This document shows positions 1 to 12,318 of a stretch of DNA of 64,000 nucleotides, piece by piece. Both the position numbers and the translations under genes were made by a program. Origin of the DNA: Trifolium pratense (taxonomy: Eukaryota; Streptophyta; Magnoliopsida; Fabales; Fabaceae). Each line of letters opens with the position of its first letter. The first letter of the stretch is position 1. Under the pieces are notes generated by a model. It searched no databases, was not told the origin of the DNA, and saw only the letters and a program-made list of their open reading frames with translations. Location of the stretch: positions 13,826,001-13,890,000 of the forward strand of contig NC_060060.1 in the NCBI RefSeq assembly GCF_020283565.1, given 5' to 3'.

Positions 1-673
1 ACATTGACGATCCATTTAATATCTAGTTATTATTGATAGATTTCAATCCAAGGAGTATCAAGTATCAACTCAACTTTTCTAAATCACTATTGTGTGATTT
101 TTTTTTATTTCTTTTAATTTACATCTTATATAAAAGAATTAAATACAAGGAATCTTTTGATTTTCGATAAAGTTTAATAAATTCATTTGAGAAACATGTT
201 TCCTTCATTATGTGTTTGCCCCCACCCCAGGAAAAAGATGGCTAGCTTCACTCCTATTTATTTGCTTTAAAATATCATCTTTTGATTGAAACCACAATTG
301 AGAACCTCGTAAAAAAAGGGAAAAAAAAATACTAAAAATATACTATCTTTGGTTATAATCATTTATAGTCTATTCCAATTCTACGCATTTATGCAGTTAT
401 TTCCGTCGCAGAACTGCATAAGTTAACAAATTAAACAACAGGTGAATCCATGGTAGTTGGCAACTTGGCAATAATTCCCCATAGAAATAAAAGAAAATAC
501 AAACACACAAGTTGGTCACAATTTAATTAGAGTTACTTATTTCACCAATTAACTAAAAGCATTAAGTTTTAAATTAAAAATAAAAAATAATTAAACAAGT
601 GCTGGACTGGTAAACATATCAACCGAGGTGGATAAATAATTGGGATTCAGAGTCAAATTGTAAGTATACGTAC

Positions 674-2416
674 CATGACATCAAACTGCTCAGGCTTTGA
701 AACAAGCTGCATGCAACAGTTATCTACAATAATTTCATTATACTTGATTCCAGGATACTTTGTGGCAACCTCTCGACAAGATTCCAAGAATAAACCATCT
801 GCAAGTTTCATAATGTTTGCTTTGTGCACAGCAGTCACCTTCTTTCTGTTATTTAGATAAGCATACTCGAAAGCATATTTAGCAATGCGCTCTGAACAGA
901 ACTTTGTTATTACCTAGCAAATTTAGTATCAGGAGCAAACAAAAACCCACAGATCACAATGTGAAGGTGCTAACATCATGAGATATATAACATTTAAAGA
1001 TTACAAAAAAATCTATAGATTGATTACAAAGGAACATAACTTCTCCATCAAAAATGCAAGTAAATCATCAAAAATATTCACCGTAAACCATAAGCAAACC
1101 ATATATATCCCCACTTTCCATTCATCTAAAAGTCAGCAATCCAAGTTTTTTCTAGTGAGTTGAATAGATAGATCAGATAGTTCAATACTTCAATACTTAC
1201 AAACTAGTCACTACTCAGTTCAGCAATGCAATGTAGTCAAGAAACAATTCAAATTTCAAACCTAGTCAATGCGTGAGTACTCCAAAAAACATAAATTCCA
1301 CAAGTTCTCACAATTTCTACAAGTCAAACAGCAATAACAAGTTCAAATTCACACAAATACAACTGAAAAATCACTTAACTGTTAACATTTCTAAATTATC
1401 CTAAGTATAAGTTTATTGTCTTGAGTACGGGATAAACAATCACTCTTTTTTGTTAGTCAAGTAGCCTAGTGGCTAGAAAATTCACCTCTTGAGATAAATA
1501 AGTGGGAGATCCCAGATTCGAAATCTGGCTTGCATATAAAATGCAACATTCCTACCAATTGAGCTATGTTCACGGGGATAAACAATTGCTCTAGTCCCTT
1601 AGATATGTGACGCATTGTCACTATAATTCTTAAATGTATCAAAATCACAAAAATAATCTTCAAATGTGACGTTCGAGAATGTATCATTTGCTAGTCAATT
1701 TGGTCATCCAATGTGTCTTTAGTTGGTCAATTTGCGCCTTTTACTAGTCATTTGATTATCAAATGTATCTTCTATTAGTCAACTCAGTCAATAAAATTAC
1801 TAACAAACAACACACAATCTAATAGTCTTAATAATTTCAATACATTCAGAGATTATAGTGACGACACCAGACACATTCAAAACCAAAATAACTATCGAAA
1901 ATATACCTTGAGGCTTTCGACAACACCAGGAACAACCTCATGTTCAAGTCCAGCATATTCACCTTCAGTATTCTCCCTAATCACAACAATATCAACATTA
2001 TCATGGCGCGTCGGCAAACCAGGAAGATTAAAGCAATTAACAAGAGAAGCATAAAGATCAAGCTCCTTCCTCAATTGCACATTAAGAGAACTAACACCAC
2101 CACCCATAGGAGTAGCAAGTCCACCTTTCAAACAAACCTTATTCTTCTTAATCGATTCAATTACTTCAGTTGGCATCGTTTTCATGTTACCGTGCACTTC
2201 GAATTTCTCGAAATACACTGGCGCATGCATCGCTTCCATTACTTGCTCAACTGCGCCGGTTACTAATGGTCCGATTCCGTCGCCGGGGATTAGTGTTACG
2301 TTTCGAGGTGTTCCGTCTCCGGGTCGGGGCATGTAGGTTACGGAGCGAGTTGAGGTGAGATTGTGGCGCGAGGTGAGGAGTTGTTTGAGGAGGGGTGTGG
2401 ATCGTCTCGTCGCCAT
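674..2416 (-). CDS. IDH: NAD-dependent isocitrate dehydrogenase regulatory subunit, mitochondrial (5' part, gene continues past left edge)
   Basis: Regulatory (non-catalytic type) subunit of NAD-IDH, the TCA-cycle enzyme converting isocitrate to 2-oxoglutarate in the mitochondrial matrix. Exon 1 is 1907..2416 and exon 2 is 674..913, joined by GT-AG splicing; intron 2 starts at 673 and runs leftwards out of the window, so the C-terminal half is absent. Exon 1 gives an Arg/Ser/Thr-rich presequence (about residues 1-30, start [10 protein letters not shown]), then the family motifs [24 protein letters not shown] and [17 protein letters not shown]. Exon 2 resumes with [18 protein letters not shown] and carries [17 protein letters not shown] and [21 protein letters not shown] run near 2523-2530 could be the core promoter. 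Family assignment is secure; which plant paralogue (IDH1/2/3) it is cannot be settled without the rest. Confidence 0.93.
1454..1582 (+). repeat. tRNA-derived SINE copy in IDH intron 1
   Basis: A 130-bp segment with a box-A-like sequence (TAGCCTAGTGGC near 1463) and a box-B-like sequence (GATTCGAAATC near 1516), the split RNA polymerase III promoter of tRNA genes and SINEs. It cannot fold into a complete tRNA, and a clearly related segment lies at 38059..38196, so it is a dispersed repeat rather than a tRNA gene. Confidence 0.6.
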
Positions 2417-3164
2417 TAGCGGTGGCGGTGGTGGTGGTGGTGGCGGTGCTAGGGTTTTGGCGGTTTTGGAATTGTAGCGTTAAGTATAAGAAGATTCGAA
2501 TGAGGTTCGAGAAGCTATGGAAATATATAATGGGGGCTGTTTAAATATCACATTGGTCTATGTAGAGATTTTTTTATCTTAATCCATGTATTATTTTTTA
2601 AAAAAATAAAAAGTGCATAAATCTTGTTGATTTTCGTCCCTCCCATTAAAAAGAAATAGTTTGTAATTCTTTGTTAGTCTCTCCTCTCGTCTCGGGTTCT
2701 ATTGGTTGATGGTGAAAATAATTTTTGTCAATCTTTTTTTATTTTATGATCAAATTCTGAATTACTGAAATGGTTTTTTTAAAAATCAAAAGGTTGCTAT
2801 TACAAAAAAAAAAACTTTAAGTAGATTGAATTCAGTCGTATATATGATTGTTTTGTGTTTAATTATATGTTTGGACTATGGTTGCATAAGTCATGATCTT
2901 ACATAGAGTCAGAAATTTAAATATATGAGATGAGATGGTTTAATATATGTTTTACTATAGTTGCATTCTCTGAAATTTAAATATTGCACCTCTGCACCAA
3001 TCATACCTCTCTATTTATTTTAAGTTGCAGGTCCAAGATGTTAAAAATTTAAGGGACTAGGACTACTAAGGAGTTAAAATGAAATAAAAAAGAATAAAAA
3101 TTTAAGGGATCAAAGTAAACTTCTTAATAGACTTTTTTTTTTACGCAAGCAGATTTAGTGTATT
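2417..3164. other. Intergenic, upstream of IDH
   Basis: AT-rich non-coding DNA. The first 100 bp or so next to the IDH start is GC-rich with a GGT-type repeat (2420-2450, complement of a 5' leader); the rest holds only homopolymer runs. No gene seen. Confidence 0.6.
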
Positions 3165-4190
3165 TCATTCATGATAATAGGGTCAATACAAGTTGGACAA
3201 AAATTATAAACTTGGTGACTAGCTAAGCTACGAGTCGCCTAAACTAATTCATGAGTTATTCGATTGGTTTGTCGCATAACAAAACTGACCTTACAGTTAA
3301 CAAACTCAACTAATATTCTAAGACACAAGTCAATTATGCTACCAAATTCAATCTTGTTTACTAGTTTTACTATAATGGCTTTTGCTACTTGCATACATAC
3401 AATGTGTCTCAGTGACAATTGGTGTACTTGTTCTATTTGTACTCTTCAGCCAGCGTAATACTTTCGGCAGACCCATGATTTCGGCTTCTGCAATCTATGG
3501 GTATCAACCTGCAGATCGCTTCGCATAAGCTTGTACAAATTGTCCATGTTCATCATGAATACATCCAACGCTTTAAATATTTTGCTCCATATAACACGCG
3601 AAGTCGATGTTACACACTTAAGCTTGCTTCGAGACGGTTTGGTCCACTTATAATCCTCCGGTGCTATACTATTTCTGCCTCTTGTATTTTTCTGCTGTTG
3701 TACCTTCAAAGATTTTCTTTTGCTCTTCTCCTAACCACAAAGATAATTGGACTTTTATCTTGCCAACATTTTTTTTATTTCTTCTCCACCAAATTGTCCA
3801 AAGCATCATATCAATTTTCGACATGGTTATATGTTCAATCTTTTCAATCATCTCAAACATCATCGTTACAAATCCTCTCACGTCTGTCATGAAGTGATTT
3901 ATCTATTGTCATTCGTTAGTTTCCAGCCACACTTTATAGGTTGTGGTACAACCAAAAAAATAATGTCATTCATTCTCTTTATAACTATCACAACGAGGGC
4001 ATTTATTATTACATGGTATATTCCTTTATGCACTAAACGACCCCGAACCGGAAGACAACCACACAATGCCCGCCACAAAAATAATTTGATTTTATTCGGT
4101 ACGTGCATTTGCCAAAGTTTCTTTCAACTACCTTCCACTTTAAGATGGTTGTTGTCTACAATAGTTTCCACGAGCTGAAAATATGCATAT
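3165..4190 (-). mobile_element. LINE (non-LTR retrotransposon) relic: zinc-binding RT tail and RNase H domain
   Basis: Read on the minus strand, 4108 to 3899 encodes a zf-RVT-like segment (IKLFLWRALCGCLPVRGRL), typical of the C-terminal part of plant LINE ORF2. Further down, 3650 to about 3200 encodes an RNase H-like segment starting WTKPSRSKLKC and ending in a broken copy of the usual tail (CKVSFVMRQTNRITHELV, then ATRSLASHQVYN). Frameshifts and stops break the frame repeatedly; no intact ORF and no upstream RT core remain. It is a dead, 5'-truncated copy. Confidence 0.7.
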
Positions 4191-6816
4191 CAAAGCGAGC
4201 AAACACCATTCTTACTCAATGAATAGGAATATCATCACTCCGTAGTAAATTAAGTGGAGTTTTCATGATCTCGTTAGTATCTCTTGAATCACGATGAGTG
4301 AAATATTTTGTTTTTTTTTCAACGTATTTTTAGTTAACAACTTAGATGTATTTACAAAATTTAAATAATTAATGTAATTGAAAATTTAATATTTTTCCTA
4401 TGATAAAAAATTTCAAGTTATCTTATGATTAGGAATAAAAGGAGCAATAAGCATTCACAAAACTGTACAAGGAGTATGCTCCTCTATGTAATATGATTAT
4501 CATGATTACCTGATTAATATCAAACTATCCAAATTAATTTAAAACAATTTTTTGTATCTCTATTCAAACAATTTTAAATTTGGAATGTGTTCTATCTTAA
4601 GTTCTTAACCAAAGAGTCATATACTCTGATACAATTGCAATTAAAATATGGTGGAATCATACCGTCTGTAAGTTTTAGACCGTTCAATTTTAATCGGACA
4701 ATTTGGATGTCATATCAAAATTTTATATAAAATAAAAAATGTCTTAATATCTGAACCGTTTGATTTTAATTAAACGGTTCAGAATCACCGGCCGCATGTA
4801 ATTCAATTCCGTCCAAACACACTTAACTGAATTTTTTTTGGTAAAGTTCAATACATTAGTGTTGATTAGTGTTAGTAATAGTATCATCACACTTACTTAA
4901 ATATTAATTTTATCAAATATTAATATTGTCATGTCATGTGATATCTAGCTACTACTAATTATTTATTGATAATGATAATAATCCATGTTGGCCGCAGTGG
5001 AGGCTTTAGCTTTTTGGGAGAATGTCTTTGGTCGTGTATAAGACCACATACAACCTAACCTGGTCATTTTCATCTTTCCTTCAAATCATCATAGGATCTA
5101 AAGAGACAAACAAACAAACACATCAACAAAAGCAACCCACTTTCGTACTAGTGAGTAGTTCACTTCAGATTAGCATCAACAAATATTATAGTATTACCAA
5201 AGTGTCACTTACACTAATAGAATAAAAGACAAATTCATGTTGTTTACAAATACTAATAATAGTCTTAAAATGATCATTTAGCCTTGATCAACTATATAAG
5301 TGATTTTTGATATTACACACTAATTACCTAAACTTTTAAGATATTGATTTATCGATCATCTCACTTATATATTGTTCAATTTCAACTCTTCTAATTAACT
5401 AATATGAGACTTAATATATATTAACAATATCAGCTGAGTTATACTTATGTAATGCTTTTTTGTTGATAGCTTGCATTTCTTAAGTATGTCCTCTTGTTTA
5501 AACAACTTGCAGTCGGCACACAACAACAAAAAATACTACAAGTTAGTGAAAATGAGATTAAAACAAGTTAAATAAATTTAACAAAAAGCATTAAACAAAA
5601 TATTCTGTCGACAAAAGAAGAAGGTTCTGAGTCCATTCAAAAATATAGTATTTCTTTTTATTTGCTAAGTTTAATAGTAGCAATTTTAAGCCAAGATAAA
5701 AAGTGACAATTTCCACCAATATAGTGTTAAGTGCAGATGAGATTACCATTATATAATGAATCAATATTCAAATTTCGGCTAAGATATATAATATATTTAA
5801 CATCCATACACCTTAAATAAGATAAAATTCAAATTATTTATTAGTTTATTTTAATAAAAAAAAACAATAAAATATATTAATTATAATTTCTTTTAAAAGA
5901 TAATGGAAAGTTCGTATATCTCATGAAACAAATTTTCTTCTTTCTACTGTATAATAAAATTTAGGTAAGTTGAATTTTGAAGATTATCAAGATCAAAGAA
6001 AATTTTAAAGCTCAAATATTGCTGACAAATGTATTCATGTATACATCACTCAGCGACAAAATCTTTAATCGGCATTGACATTCAAATCCAAATTCTTGTC
6101 GGATTTGAGTTGGCCATATAAAACCACATGGCAAACGTAAGACGACCAACCGTAAGACATGTCATGGTTTCATCATTTTGGAAATGTGTCTTACAAAAAT
6201 GACGATATCTACACGAATTTCATCTAATAAAAAACTGAGCATTCTAAATAATATTTTGATTTAGATAGTATGATTTTAGTTCAACAAAAAAAAATTGTGT
6301 TTGTAATTATAATATTTTTTTTGTTTTAGTCTCGATAAGTTTCATATTTTAGCATCATACTTGACCCAATATAATAACACTATGTGTCCATTAAGATGAC
6401 GTTAGAACAATAGTTTTTGAATTTATAATGTCTGAATTCAACTTTTTTTTACAAAGGCTAAAATAAAGAAAACATTATATTGTATTTAGTAAAACAATAT
6501 TGAAAATAGTATTAGACTGAGTGTAGTTAATTAGCCCTCTCAATCTTTTTCACCTCTTATTTTAACACCTTTATCATAAAATTTGTCATAGTTATATTGA
6601 TTAGAGAAATTTTTTTAAAATTTTTTAAAAAATATTTATCATCAAATTAATCCATGAAAAGCCAACCGAAGTAACATATTAAAATGGGTAAAATTGTCTA
6701 AAATAATTAATTATTTTAAATGGGAAAGTTACTTTTCGTAATCACATCATGATGCAAAATATATACTTCAAATTAATAATTAATAATAAAAGTAAACATT
6801 AACAATAAATTAATTA
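4191..6816. other. AT-rich intergenic region, no gene recognised
   Basis: Non-coding DNA with many poly-A/T runs and short ORFs that have no recognisable protein features. No promoter, RNA gene or terminal-inverted-repeat element could be supported here. Confidence 0.5.
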
Positions 6817-7025
6817 AGGGCCCGTTTAGAATAACTTATTTTTGAGCTTATGCAAAACAGTTTATGCAAATAAATACGTTTTTATGTAGTATTATAAGTT
6901 TGTCAAAATAGTTTATAAAAAAATAGTTTATAAAAATACATTTTTCGATAGTGAGAACTTATAAATTAACATAAAAACTTATATATTTGCATAAACTCAA
7001 AAATAAGCTATTCCAAACGGACCCT
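6817..7025. mobile_element. MITE with 35-40 bp terminal inverted repeats
   Basis: The left end (AGGGCCCGTTTAGAATAAC..) and the reverse complement of the right end (AGGGTCCGTTTGGAATAGC..) match over roughly 40 bp, through TTATTTTTGAG and TTTATGCAAA. About 209 bp long, non-coding. Family not assigned; the flanks are so AT-rich that a target duplication is ambiguous. Confidence 0.7.
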
Positions 7026-7140
7026 GATTAAAGTGGCTTCTACCTATAAAAAAAATCAATTTAGAGAAGAGATTTCACTTTGCATGTCCTATAGACTAAA
7101 ATGACAAAAAATTGAGAGAGCTGAGAAACTAAAAGCACAA

Positions 7141-7830
7141 CTATGATGCATCTGGATTGTATTATATACCAAACACCTTGTGATTTTTATTATAAGAATA
7201 AATCTATTTTTCAGATTAATTGTATAATTGATATATCTGAATTATATTATATACTAAATATATTATGCAATGAACCTACACCTAAAGATCAATCCCCTAA
7301 GAAAAAAAAAATCTATTTTTTAGGGTTCGTTTGATATGCAAAATATAAATATTGGACAAAATAGTACAACACAGACAAAAATTTAAGTTATTGAACAAAT
7401 TTTGTATTGTACGATATTTGGTGGACAAAAAATTATTTTGATATTTTAGACAATTTGTGCAAATGACAAAAAATTGTCCCGTGGTTCAGTGCACGACAAA
7501 AATCTCTATTTTTGTCGAGTCCCTTGACCATTAGTTTGTCCAGTCTCAAGAACAATTTTAAAATCAAACACAGTACAACTTAAGTTGTCATGTCCAGTCA
7601 TTTATTTTTTAGCAGATCAAACACACCCTTAAATTAACTGTATACTTGATGTATATGAATTATATTTTATACCAAAGACATTTTGCAATGAACCTACATC
7701 ACACCAATCCCCTTAGAATTATTTATTTATTTTTTAGATTAATCGTATAATTGATGCATCTGGATTGTATTATATACCATATACATGATGCAATGAACCT
7801 ACACCACAACAGACAAATCTTCGATTAAAG
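7141..7830 (+). repeat. Imperfect direct repeats interrupted by a MITE
   Basis: A unit containing TATTATATACCAAA and GCAATGAACCTACA recurs near 7147, 7215, 7635 and 7745, with AGATTAATTGTATAATTGAT joining units. The run is split by the element at 7322..7629. No coding content; probably a local tandem array enlarged before the insertion. Confidence 0.55.
7322..7629. mobile_element. MITE inserted within a repeat array
   Basis: About 308 bp bounded by imperfect inverted ends: left AGGGTTCGTTTGATATGC, right complement AAGGGTGTGTTTGATCTGC. The interior has many GACAAAA/TTTTGTC inverted motifs. Non-coding. Its position inside the direct repeats at 7141..7830 shows that it arrived after them. Confidence 0.6.
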
Positions 7831-8410
7831 GGAGTGTCAAACTTTACATCACAAGACCAATCCACAAATCCGAATTCCCCGTTGTAATACATAGACACAA
7901 TTATACACGGATTTAAATTACAACCATTGATTCAAAATCAAACAGTTCACGTTAACAAAATCAATTATAAACAATCTCAAACGTCGATTTCAAATCAGAC
8001 GATTAACATAAATAACCGTACGATACAATTACTACGTCAAATTCAAATCTACGAGATTCATTAACACACTCCTTAACGCAACCCTAATTTCAAAAAGCCG
8101 GATTAAAAGTTAACTTAATTGATTTATAAAGAACAAACTTAAAATAAAAAAAGCGTGAAGCGATTATAGAATAAGCCGGTGGTAAGAATTGGAAAAAGTG
8201 CAAAGTACAAAATCACGCATTCTAAACCATACAACATGCTACTTTTTCTGTCTGACTTTGTTTTCTTCTATTAATTCACATTTTTTTCATACAAATTCTC
8301 TCGTCACTCAATTAAATAATCACTTATTTTTCTCCTTATCTCCGTGCGTATAACCCGAAACAAAAACAAAGCTACCATTTTCCAACAACAACAACAGTGT
8401 ATCCGTTACT

Positions 8411-8551
8411 ATGATGTTGTGCCAAAAAAAACACTACCAAAGCAAAGAATCATCATCATCACTTTCTGTTACTAAAACACCACCACTTGTCTTCTTCCTA
8501 CACCCCCTCCTCAATTTCAGTTACTCTTTCTTTTCTTTTTCTTCTTCTTAA
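8411..8551 (+). promoter_or_regulatory. Upstream ORF 1 of the SERAT gene (46 codons)
   Basis: ATG at 8411 opens a 46-codon frame (MMLCQKKHYQSKESSSS..) that ends at TAA 8549-8551, 45 nt before the main start. If the transcript begins upstream of it, ribosomes would meet it before the SERAT start. The 5' end of the mRNA is unknown, so this is only a candidate. Confidence 0.4.
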
Positions 8552-8569
8552 GTACTCACTCTCACTCGC

Positions 8570-8701
8570 ATGGCCATAATCACTATCATCAAAAAATGGT
8601 TTCTGAGCAATGCTTACCTCTCACTTCCACCCACCTTCTCGAAAAAGTTTTCCCTGTTTATGCTTTGGCTTTACCCGACCCGAATCCAGATTATATCCTA
8701 G
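8570..8701 (+). promoter_or_regulatory. Upstream ORF 2 overlapping the SERAT start (43 codons)
   Basis: ATG at 8570 (context CGCATGG) opens a 43-codon frame (MAIITIIKKWFLSNAYLS..) in a different frame from SERAT, ending at TAG 8699-8701, about 100 nt inside the SERAT coding sequence. Because it overlaps the main ATG at 8596, its translation would compete with SERAT translation. Confidence 0.4.
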
Positions 8702-11700
8702 ATGGATCCGACCCGATTTGGGAAGCTATCAAAGCTGAAGCTAAGCTTGAGGTAAAGGTTTCATACTTTTTCTTCATCAGTCATCACTGTTTTATTCAAA
8801 ATTTATGTAATTTAGCTGAAATTACCAAACTAGTCCTCATATGCTAACATTGGTAGAGTAATTTTTTTGAGGTCAATTTAGTCAACAATTGATGATATCT
8901 TGTTGAGTATTGAGTAGAGGTGTAGAAATAATAAATTTTGTTAAATTTTGAAGATTTTTTGATTGGGGGTGTTTTGTTGAATTTTGGGGGTGCAGGCAGA
9001 GAAAGAACCGATTTTGAGCAGCTTTTTGTATGCAAGTGTTTTGGCACATGAATGTTTGGAACAAGTGCTGGCTTTTGTTGTTGCTAACCGTCTTCAAAGT
9101 CCTACTCTTTTGGCTACACAGTTGGTGGATATCATGTGCAATGTTGTCATGCATGACAAAGCTATTCAGAGATCAATCCGCTTTGACGTTCAGGTAATCG
9201 TAATTTAGCTGAAATTAATGTGTATTGTTGTTTAGATATGATCTGAATTTGATGTATGCGTAAAATTGTCGTATATTGTCGTTTGATTGGATTCGATACA
9301 TGTGTGATTTTTGTTTTTTCGGCTAATTAAATCCATTATTGTCGTATATTGTCGTTCAGACATGATTTGATTGGATGCATGCGTGAATTTTTGTTTTCTA
9401 TGCTAATTAAATCCGTTATTGTCGTATATTGTCGTTCAAATATGATTGGATTGGATGCATGCATGATTTTTTGTTGTCTACGCTAATTAAATCCGTTATT
9501 GTCGTATATTGTCGTTCAGATACGATTGGATTGGATGCGTGCGTGATCTTTTGTTTTTTACGCTAATTAAATTCATTATGTGTCGTGTATAGTATTTATG
9601 ACTTAAATTTAAAAGAACAAGTTAAAAAAGACTAATTTGCCAACATGTTGTCGGAAGAGTTGACAATATAGTTTCTGTGGGAAAAGAATCTGGTTCAATT
9701 CCTAGAGTGGTCTATTTGGGTCTGGACGGTAGTCCAGTCTCACGGATTAGTCCCATGTTCAAAGGGGCTTACTGGTAATTACTGTGAGTTAGAATGAACA
9801 GATAAATTTGAGGCCTTGTTGGTAATTTTTTTTTTTAATTTAATAAATGTTGTATTGATTTGAAAGTGATTTGAAAGTGTTTGTGGGTGGAGGTGATGTG
9901 TCTTGAATGAATGGTGATATAATTCGATTCTTGTTTGTGTTTATAAACAGGCGTTTAAGGATCGGGACCCTGCATGTTTGTCCTATTGCTCAGCAATTTT
10001 GTACATGAAGGTAACAATTTTTTGTTCTTTTTTGTCTACTTTATGTTTCTGACTTGTTATTGCTTCTGATTTCTAATAATGCATATTGTTCTAGTTTCCA
10101 TTATCAGGGATAAAGAATTTTTAAAAATAGTTCTGCAGTGCTAGTACATTGTTCTCAAATGCATTTTCTATTCAAAAAATAAAATACTAATATGCTAGCA
10201 CTAGCACCAGCACCAGCACCACATGTTTATAGGGACCCACCACATTCATATTATCATAGCATCACTTTCTCCTGCATCTTCTTTTCTCAGAAAGTTTTAC
10301 TATTGGCTAAAGTAAACTTCATAGGGACCACTAAATTAGTGATGCTCATTGCAAAGACCAAACTTAGCTATAAGTCTACGTGTCAGTGCCGTGTCTGGTG
10401 TATGTATTAATGCTTCATTGGCTGTGATCCTGTGGATGCTGCTAGTTTTTTCACAGTTTAGCATCATAAGATGCTACTAACTTATATACTCAATTCACTG
10501 TATTTGTGTGGATATATCATGGTGTTCATGTGGTAACATTCAGAATATTTTATTCTGGATTGTCTGCTACTCCTTCAACACGCCCCTTCATCATGCATAT
10601 AGTAGCCTCATAGGACTGACATTCAATGTTGTGTTCTGGCAACAGGGATTCCATGCTCTGCAGGTTTATCGGGTGGCGCATGCACTGTGGCACCAGGGAC
10701 GCCAAATCCTGGCCTTGGCTTTGCAAAGCCGTGTTAGCGAGGTAGCTTACTATTCGGTTAAACTTGAATAAACTTGAAAGGATTTCATATTTCTCTCACT
10801 GATAATCCAAGCTCGTCTTTTCCTTCACAGGTTTTTGGAATTGACATTCATCCTGGTATGTTGTTATAATCTTTGCTTGCAAATCTATAATACAAATTCT
10901 GATTAAGTCCTGTCTTGAAGGATGTTTGTCTCTCCGGTGAAGATATTTGAAAGCTCTTTGGTCATTGGTTATTATACTTATTACTATGTTGATCTTTACA
11001 TTTTATGGTTTTTTATATAGCTGCGAAAATTGGGGAGGGAATTTTGCTAGATCACGGGACAGGCGTGGTTATTGGTGAAACTGCTGTTATTGGAAATAGA
11101 GTTTCATTTATGCAAGTGAGTGTGTTTCTACAATAGGTTCATTAGATACTTATGTACTACAATAGGATTAAAACAATTTTTTAACGAAGTTTTTTAACTC
11201 ATACATTCATTGTGCTCTTTAGATGATATATGTTTGATTTGACAGGGTGTAACATTAGGCGGTACTGGGAAAGAGATAGGTGATCGCCATCCAAAAATAG
11301 GCGACGGGGTACTGATTGGAGCTGGTTCAACTATACTCGGAAATATAAAAATTGGTGAAGGTGTGATGATTGCTGCTGGCTCCCTTGTGCTAAAAGATGC
11401 TCCTCCCCGCAGGTATTAATGGATATCTATATGCCAATCTACTTGTGAATATATTAAAAAATGCTCAGTACTTGCAAGCAACCTGATTTGTTTCATATTA
11501 TAAGGTAATGATTCTTTTATTGTTTTGTTTGCTTTGTCTTAAAGCATGGTGGCAGGAACACCAGCAAAGGTTCTCGGAAGTCTACGGGACCATTTCCCAT
11601 CTTTAACAATGAAACATGGTAAGTAAGCCTTCAATCATGCCAGATCATTGAGGATTTTTTTGTTTGCCTGTCTCTTGTTTTCCTTGTCACTAATTGGATC

Positions 11701-12318
11701 AGTGTACTCGGCTGATTCGTAGTTTTTGACAGAAATTATGTTTATGGTCACATTCATATGGAATAGTATATAATCATGCTTATATTACTGGCATGCTGAT
11801 TTAATCTACCACTGCAGTTACCGATGAATCTGTAGAATTAAAAGTCTGTAGGGCATATTGATTTCCTGCTTATGTTTTATGGCACTATCGAATTGTCTTC
11901 TATGCTTTAGGGAACTTCTGTAGCAGAAGAATTGTTATCAATATTATGTTTCATTGTACATGTGAGCCTTATATCGCATAACTTTTATTCTCTTGATTGT
12001 GCAGATGCTACAAAACCATTTTTCACTCAAGTTGCTGCTAAGTTTAACGATGAAAAGTCCGGTGGTTAGTTTTCTTTTCTTCAAGTCTTATCTTCCTGTT
12101 TAAATTCGAGAAAACTTTCGCTAGGACTAAAGTTTGAGCGCATTTTTAGTCCTCGATTGGTGCTCTTATCACATTGTACAAGCTGTTAACTACCATTTTT
12201 TTCTTATTTGTTCTCTATCCCTAAAATATTTTAACATGTTGCAGGAGCAGAAAATCCAGAAAAAAATGAAGCGAACACAATTGAGAGGTTCGGTTGCCTA
12301 GATCTCACTTCGGATTGA
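8596..12318 (+). CDS. SERAT3: Serine O-acetyltransferase, SERAT3 type
   Basis: Transfers acetyl from acetyl-CoA to serine, giving O-acetylserine for cysteine synthesis. Ten exons: 8596..8751, 8996..9193, 9951..10010, 10646..10741, 10831..10855, 11021..11115, 11246..11412, 11545..11618, 12005..12064, 12245..12318; these join in frame to 334 residues. The N-terminal SAT domain (IWEAIKAEAKLEAEKEPILS; FLYASVLAHECLEQVLAF) is followed by the left-handed beta-helix of hexapeptide repeats, with catalytic-site histidines in LLDHGTGVVIGETAVIG and GDRHPKIGDGV, then AGTPAKVLG. Many introns and a C-terminal extension are features of the SERAT3 clade; SERAT1/2 genes have few or none. No clear transit peptide, so probably cytosolic. 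The C-terminus ends LDLTSD, without the terminal isoleucine that plant SATs use to bind O-acetylserine(thiol)lyase. The start at 8596 gives the normal family N-terminus. Confidence 0.95.
9217..9590 (+). repeat. Tandem repeat of about 80 bp in SERAT intron 2
   Basis: The motif GTCGTATATTGTCGTT starts at 9268, 9341, 9421 and 9501; the last three are exactly 80 bp apart, the first interval is 73 bp, and a partial copy precedes it. Each unit also contains GATTGGATGCATGC and GCTAATTAAATCC. Units differ by only a few bases, so the expansion is fairly recent. Confidence 0.85.

Noticed and set aside
1454..1582. Possible tRNA gene (box A and box B present)
   Set aside because: No acceptor stem or complete cloverleaf, and a related copy exists at 38059 with a target duplication, so it is a SINE.
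3497..4178. Plus-strand ORFs of 131 and 143 codons
   Set aside because: Antisense of the LINE relic; no features of their own, whereas the minus strand gives zinc-binding RT and RNase H motifs.
9217..9590. CRISPR-like array
   Set aside because: Plant intron; units are contiguous tandem repeats without unique spacers.
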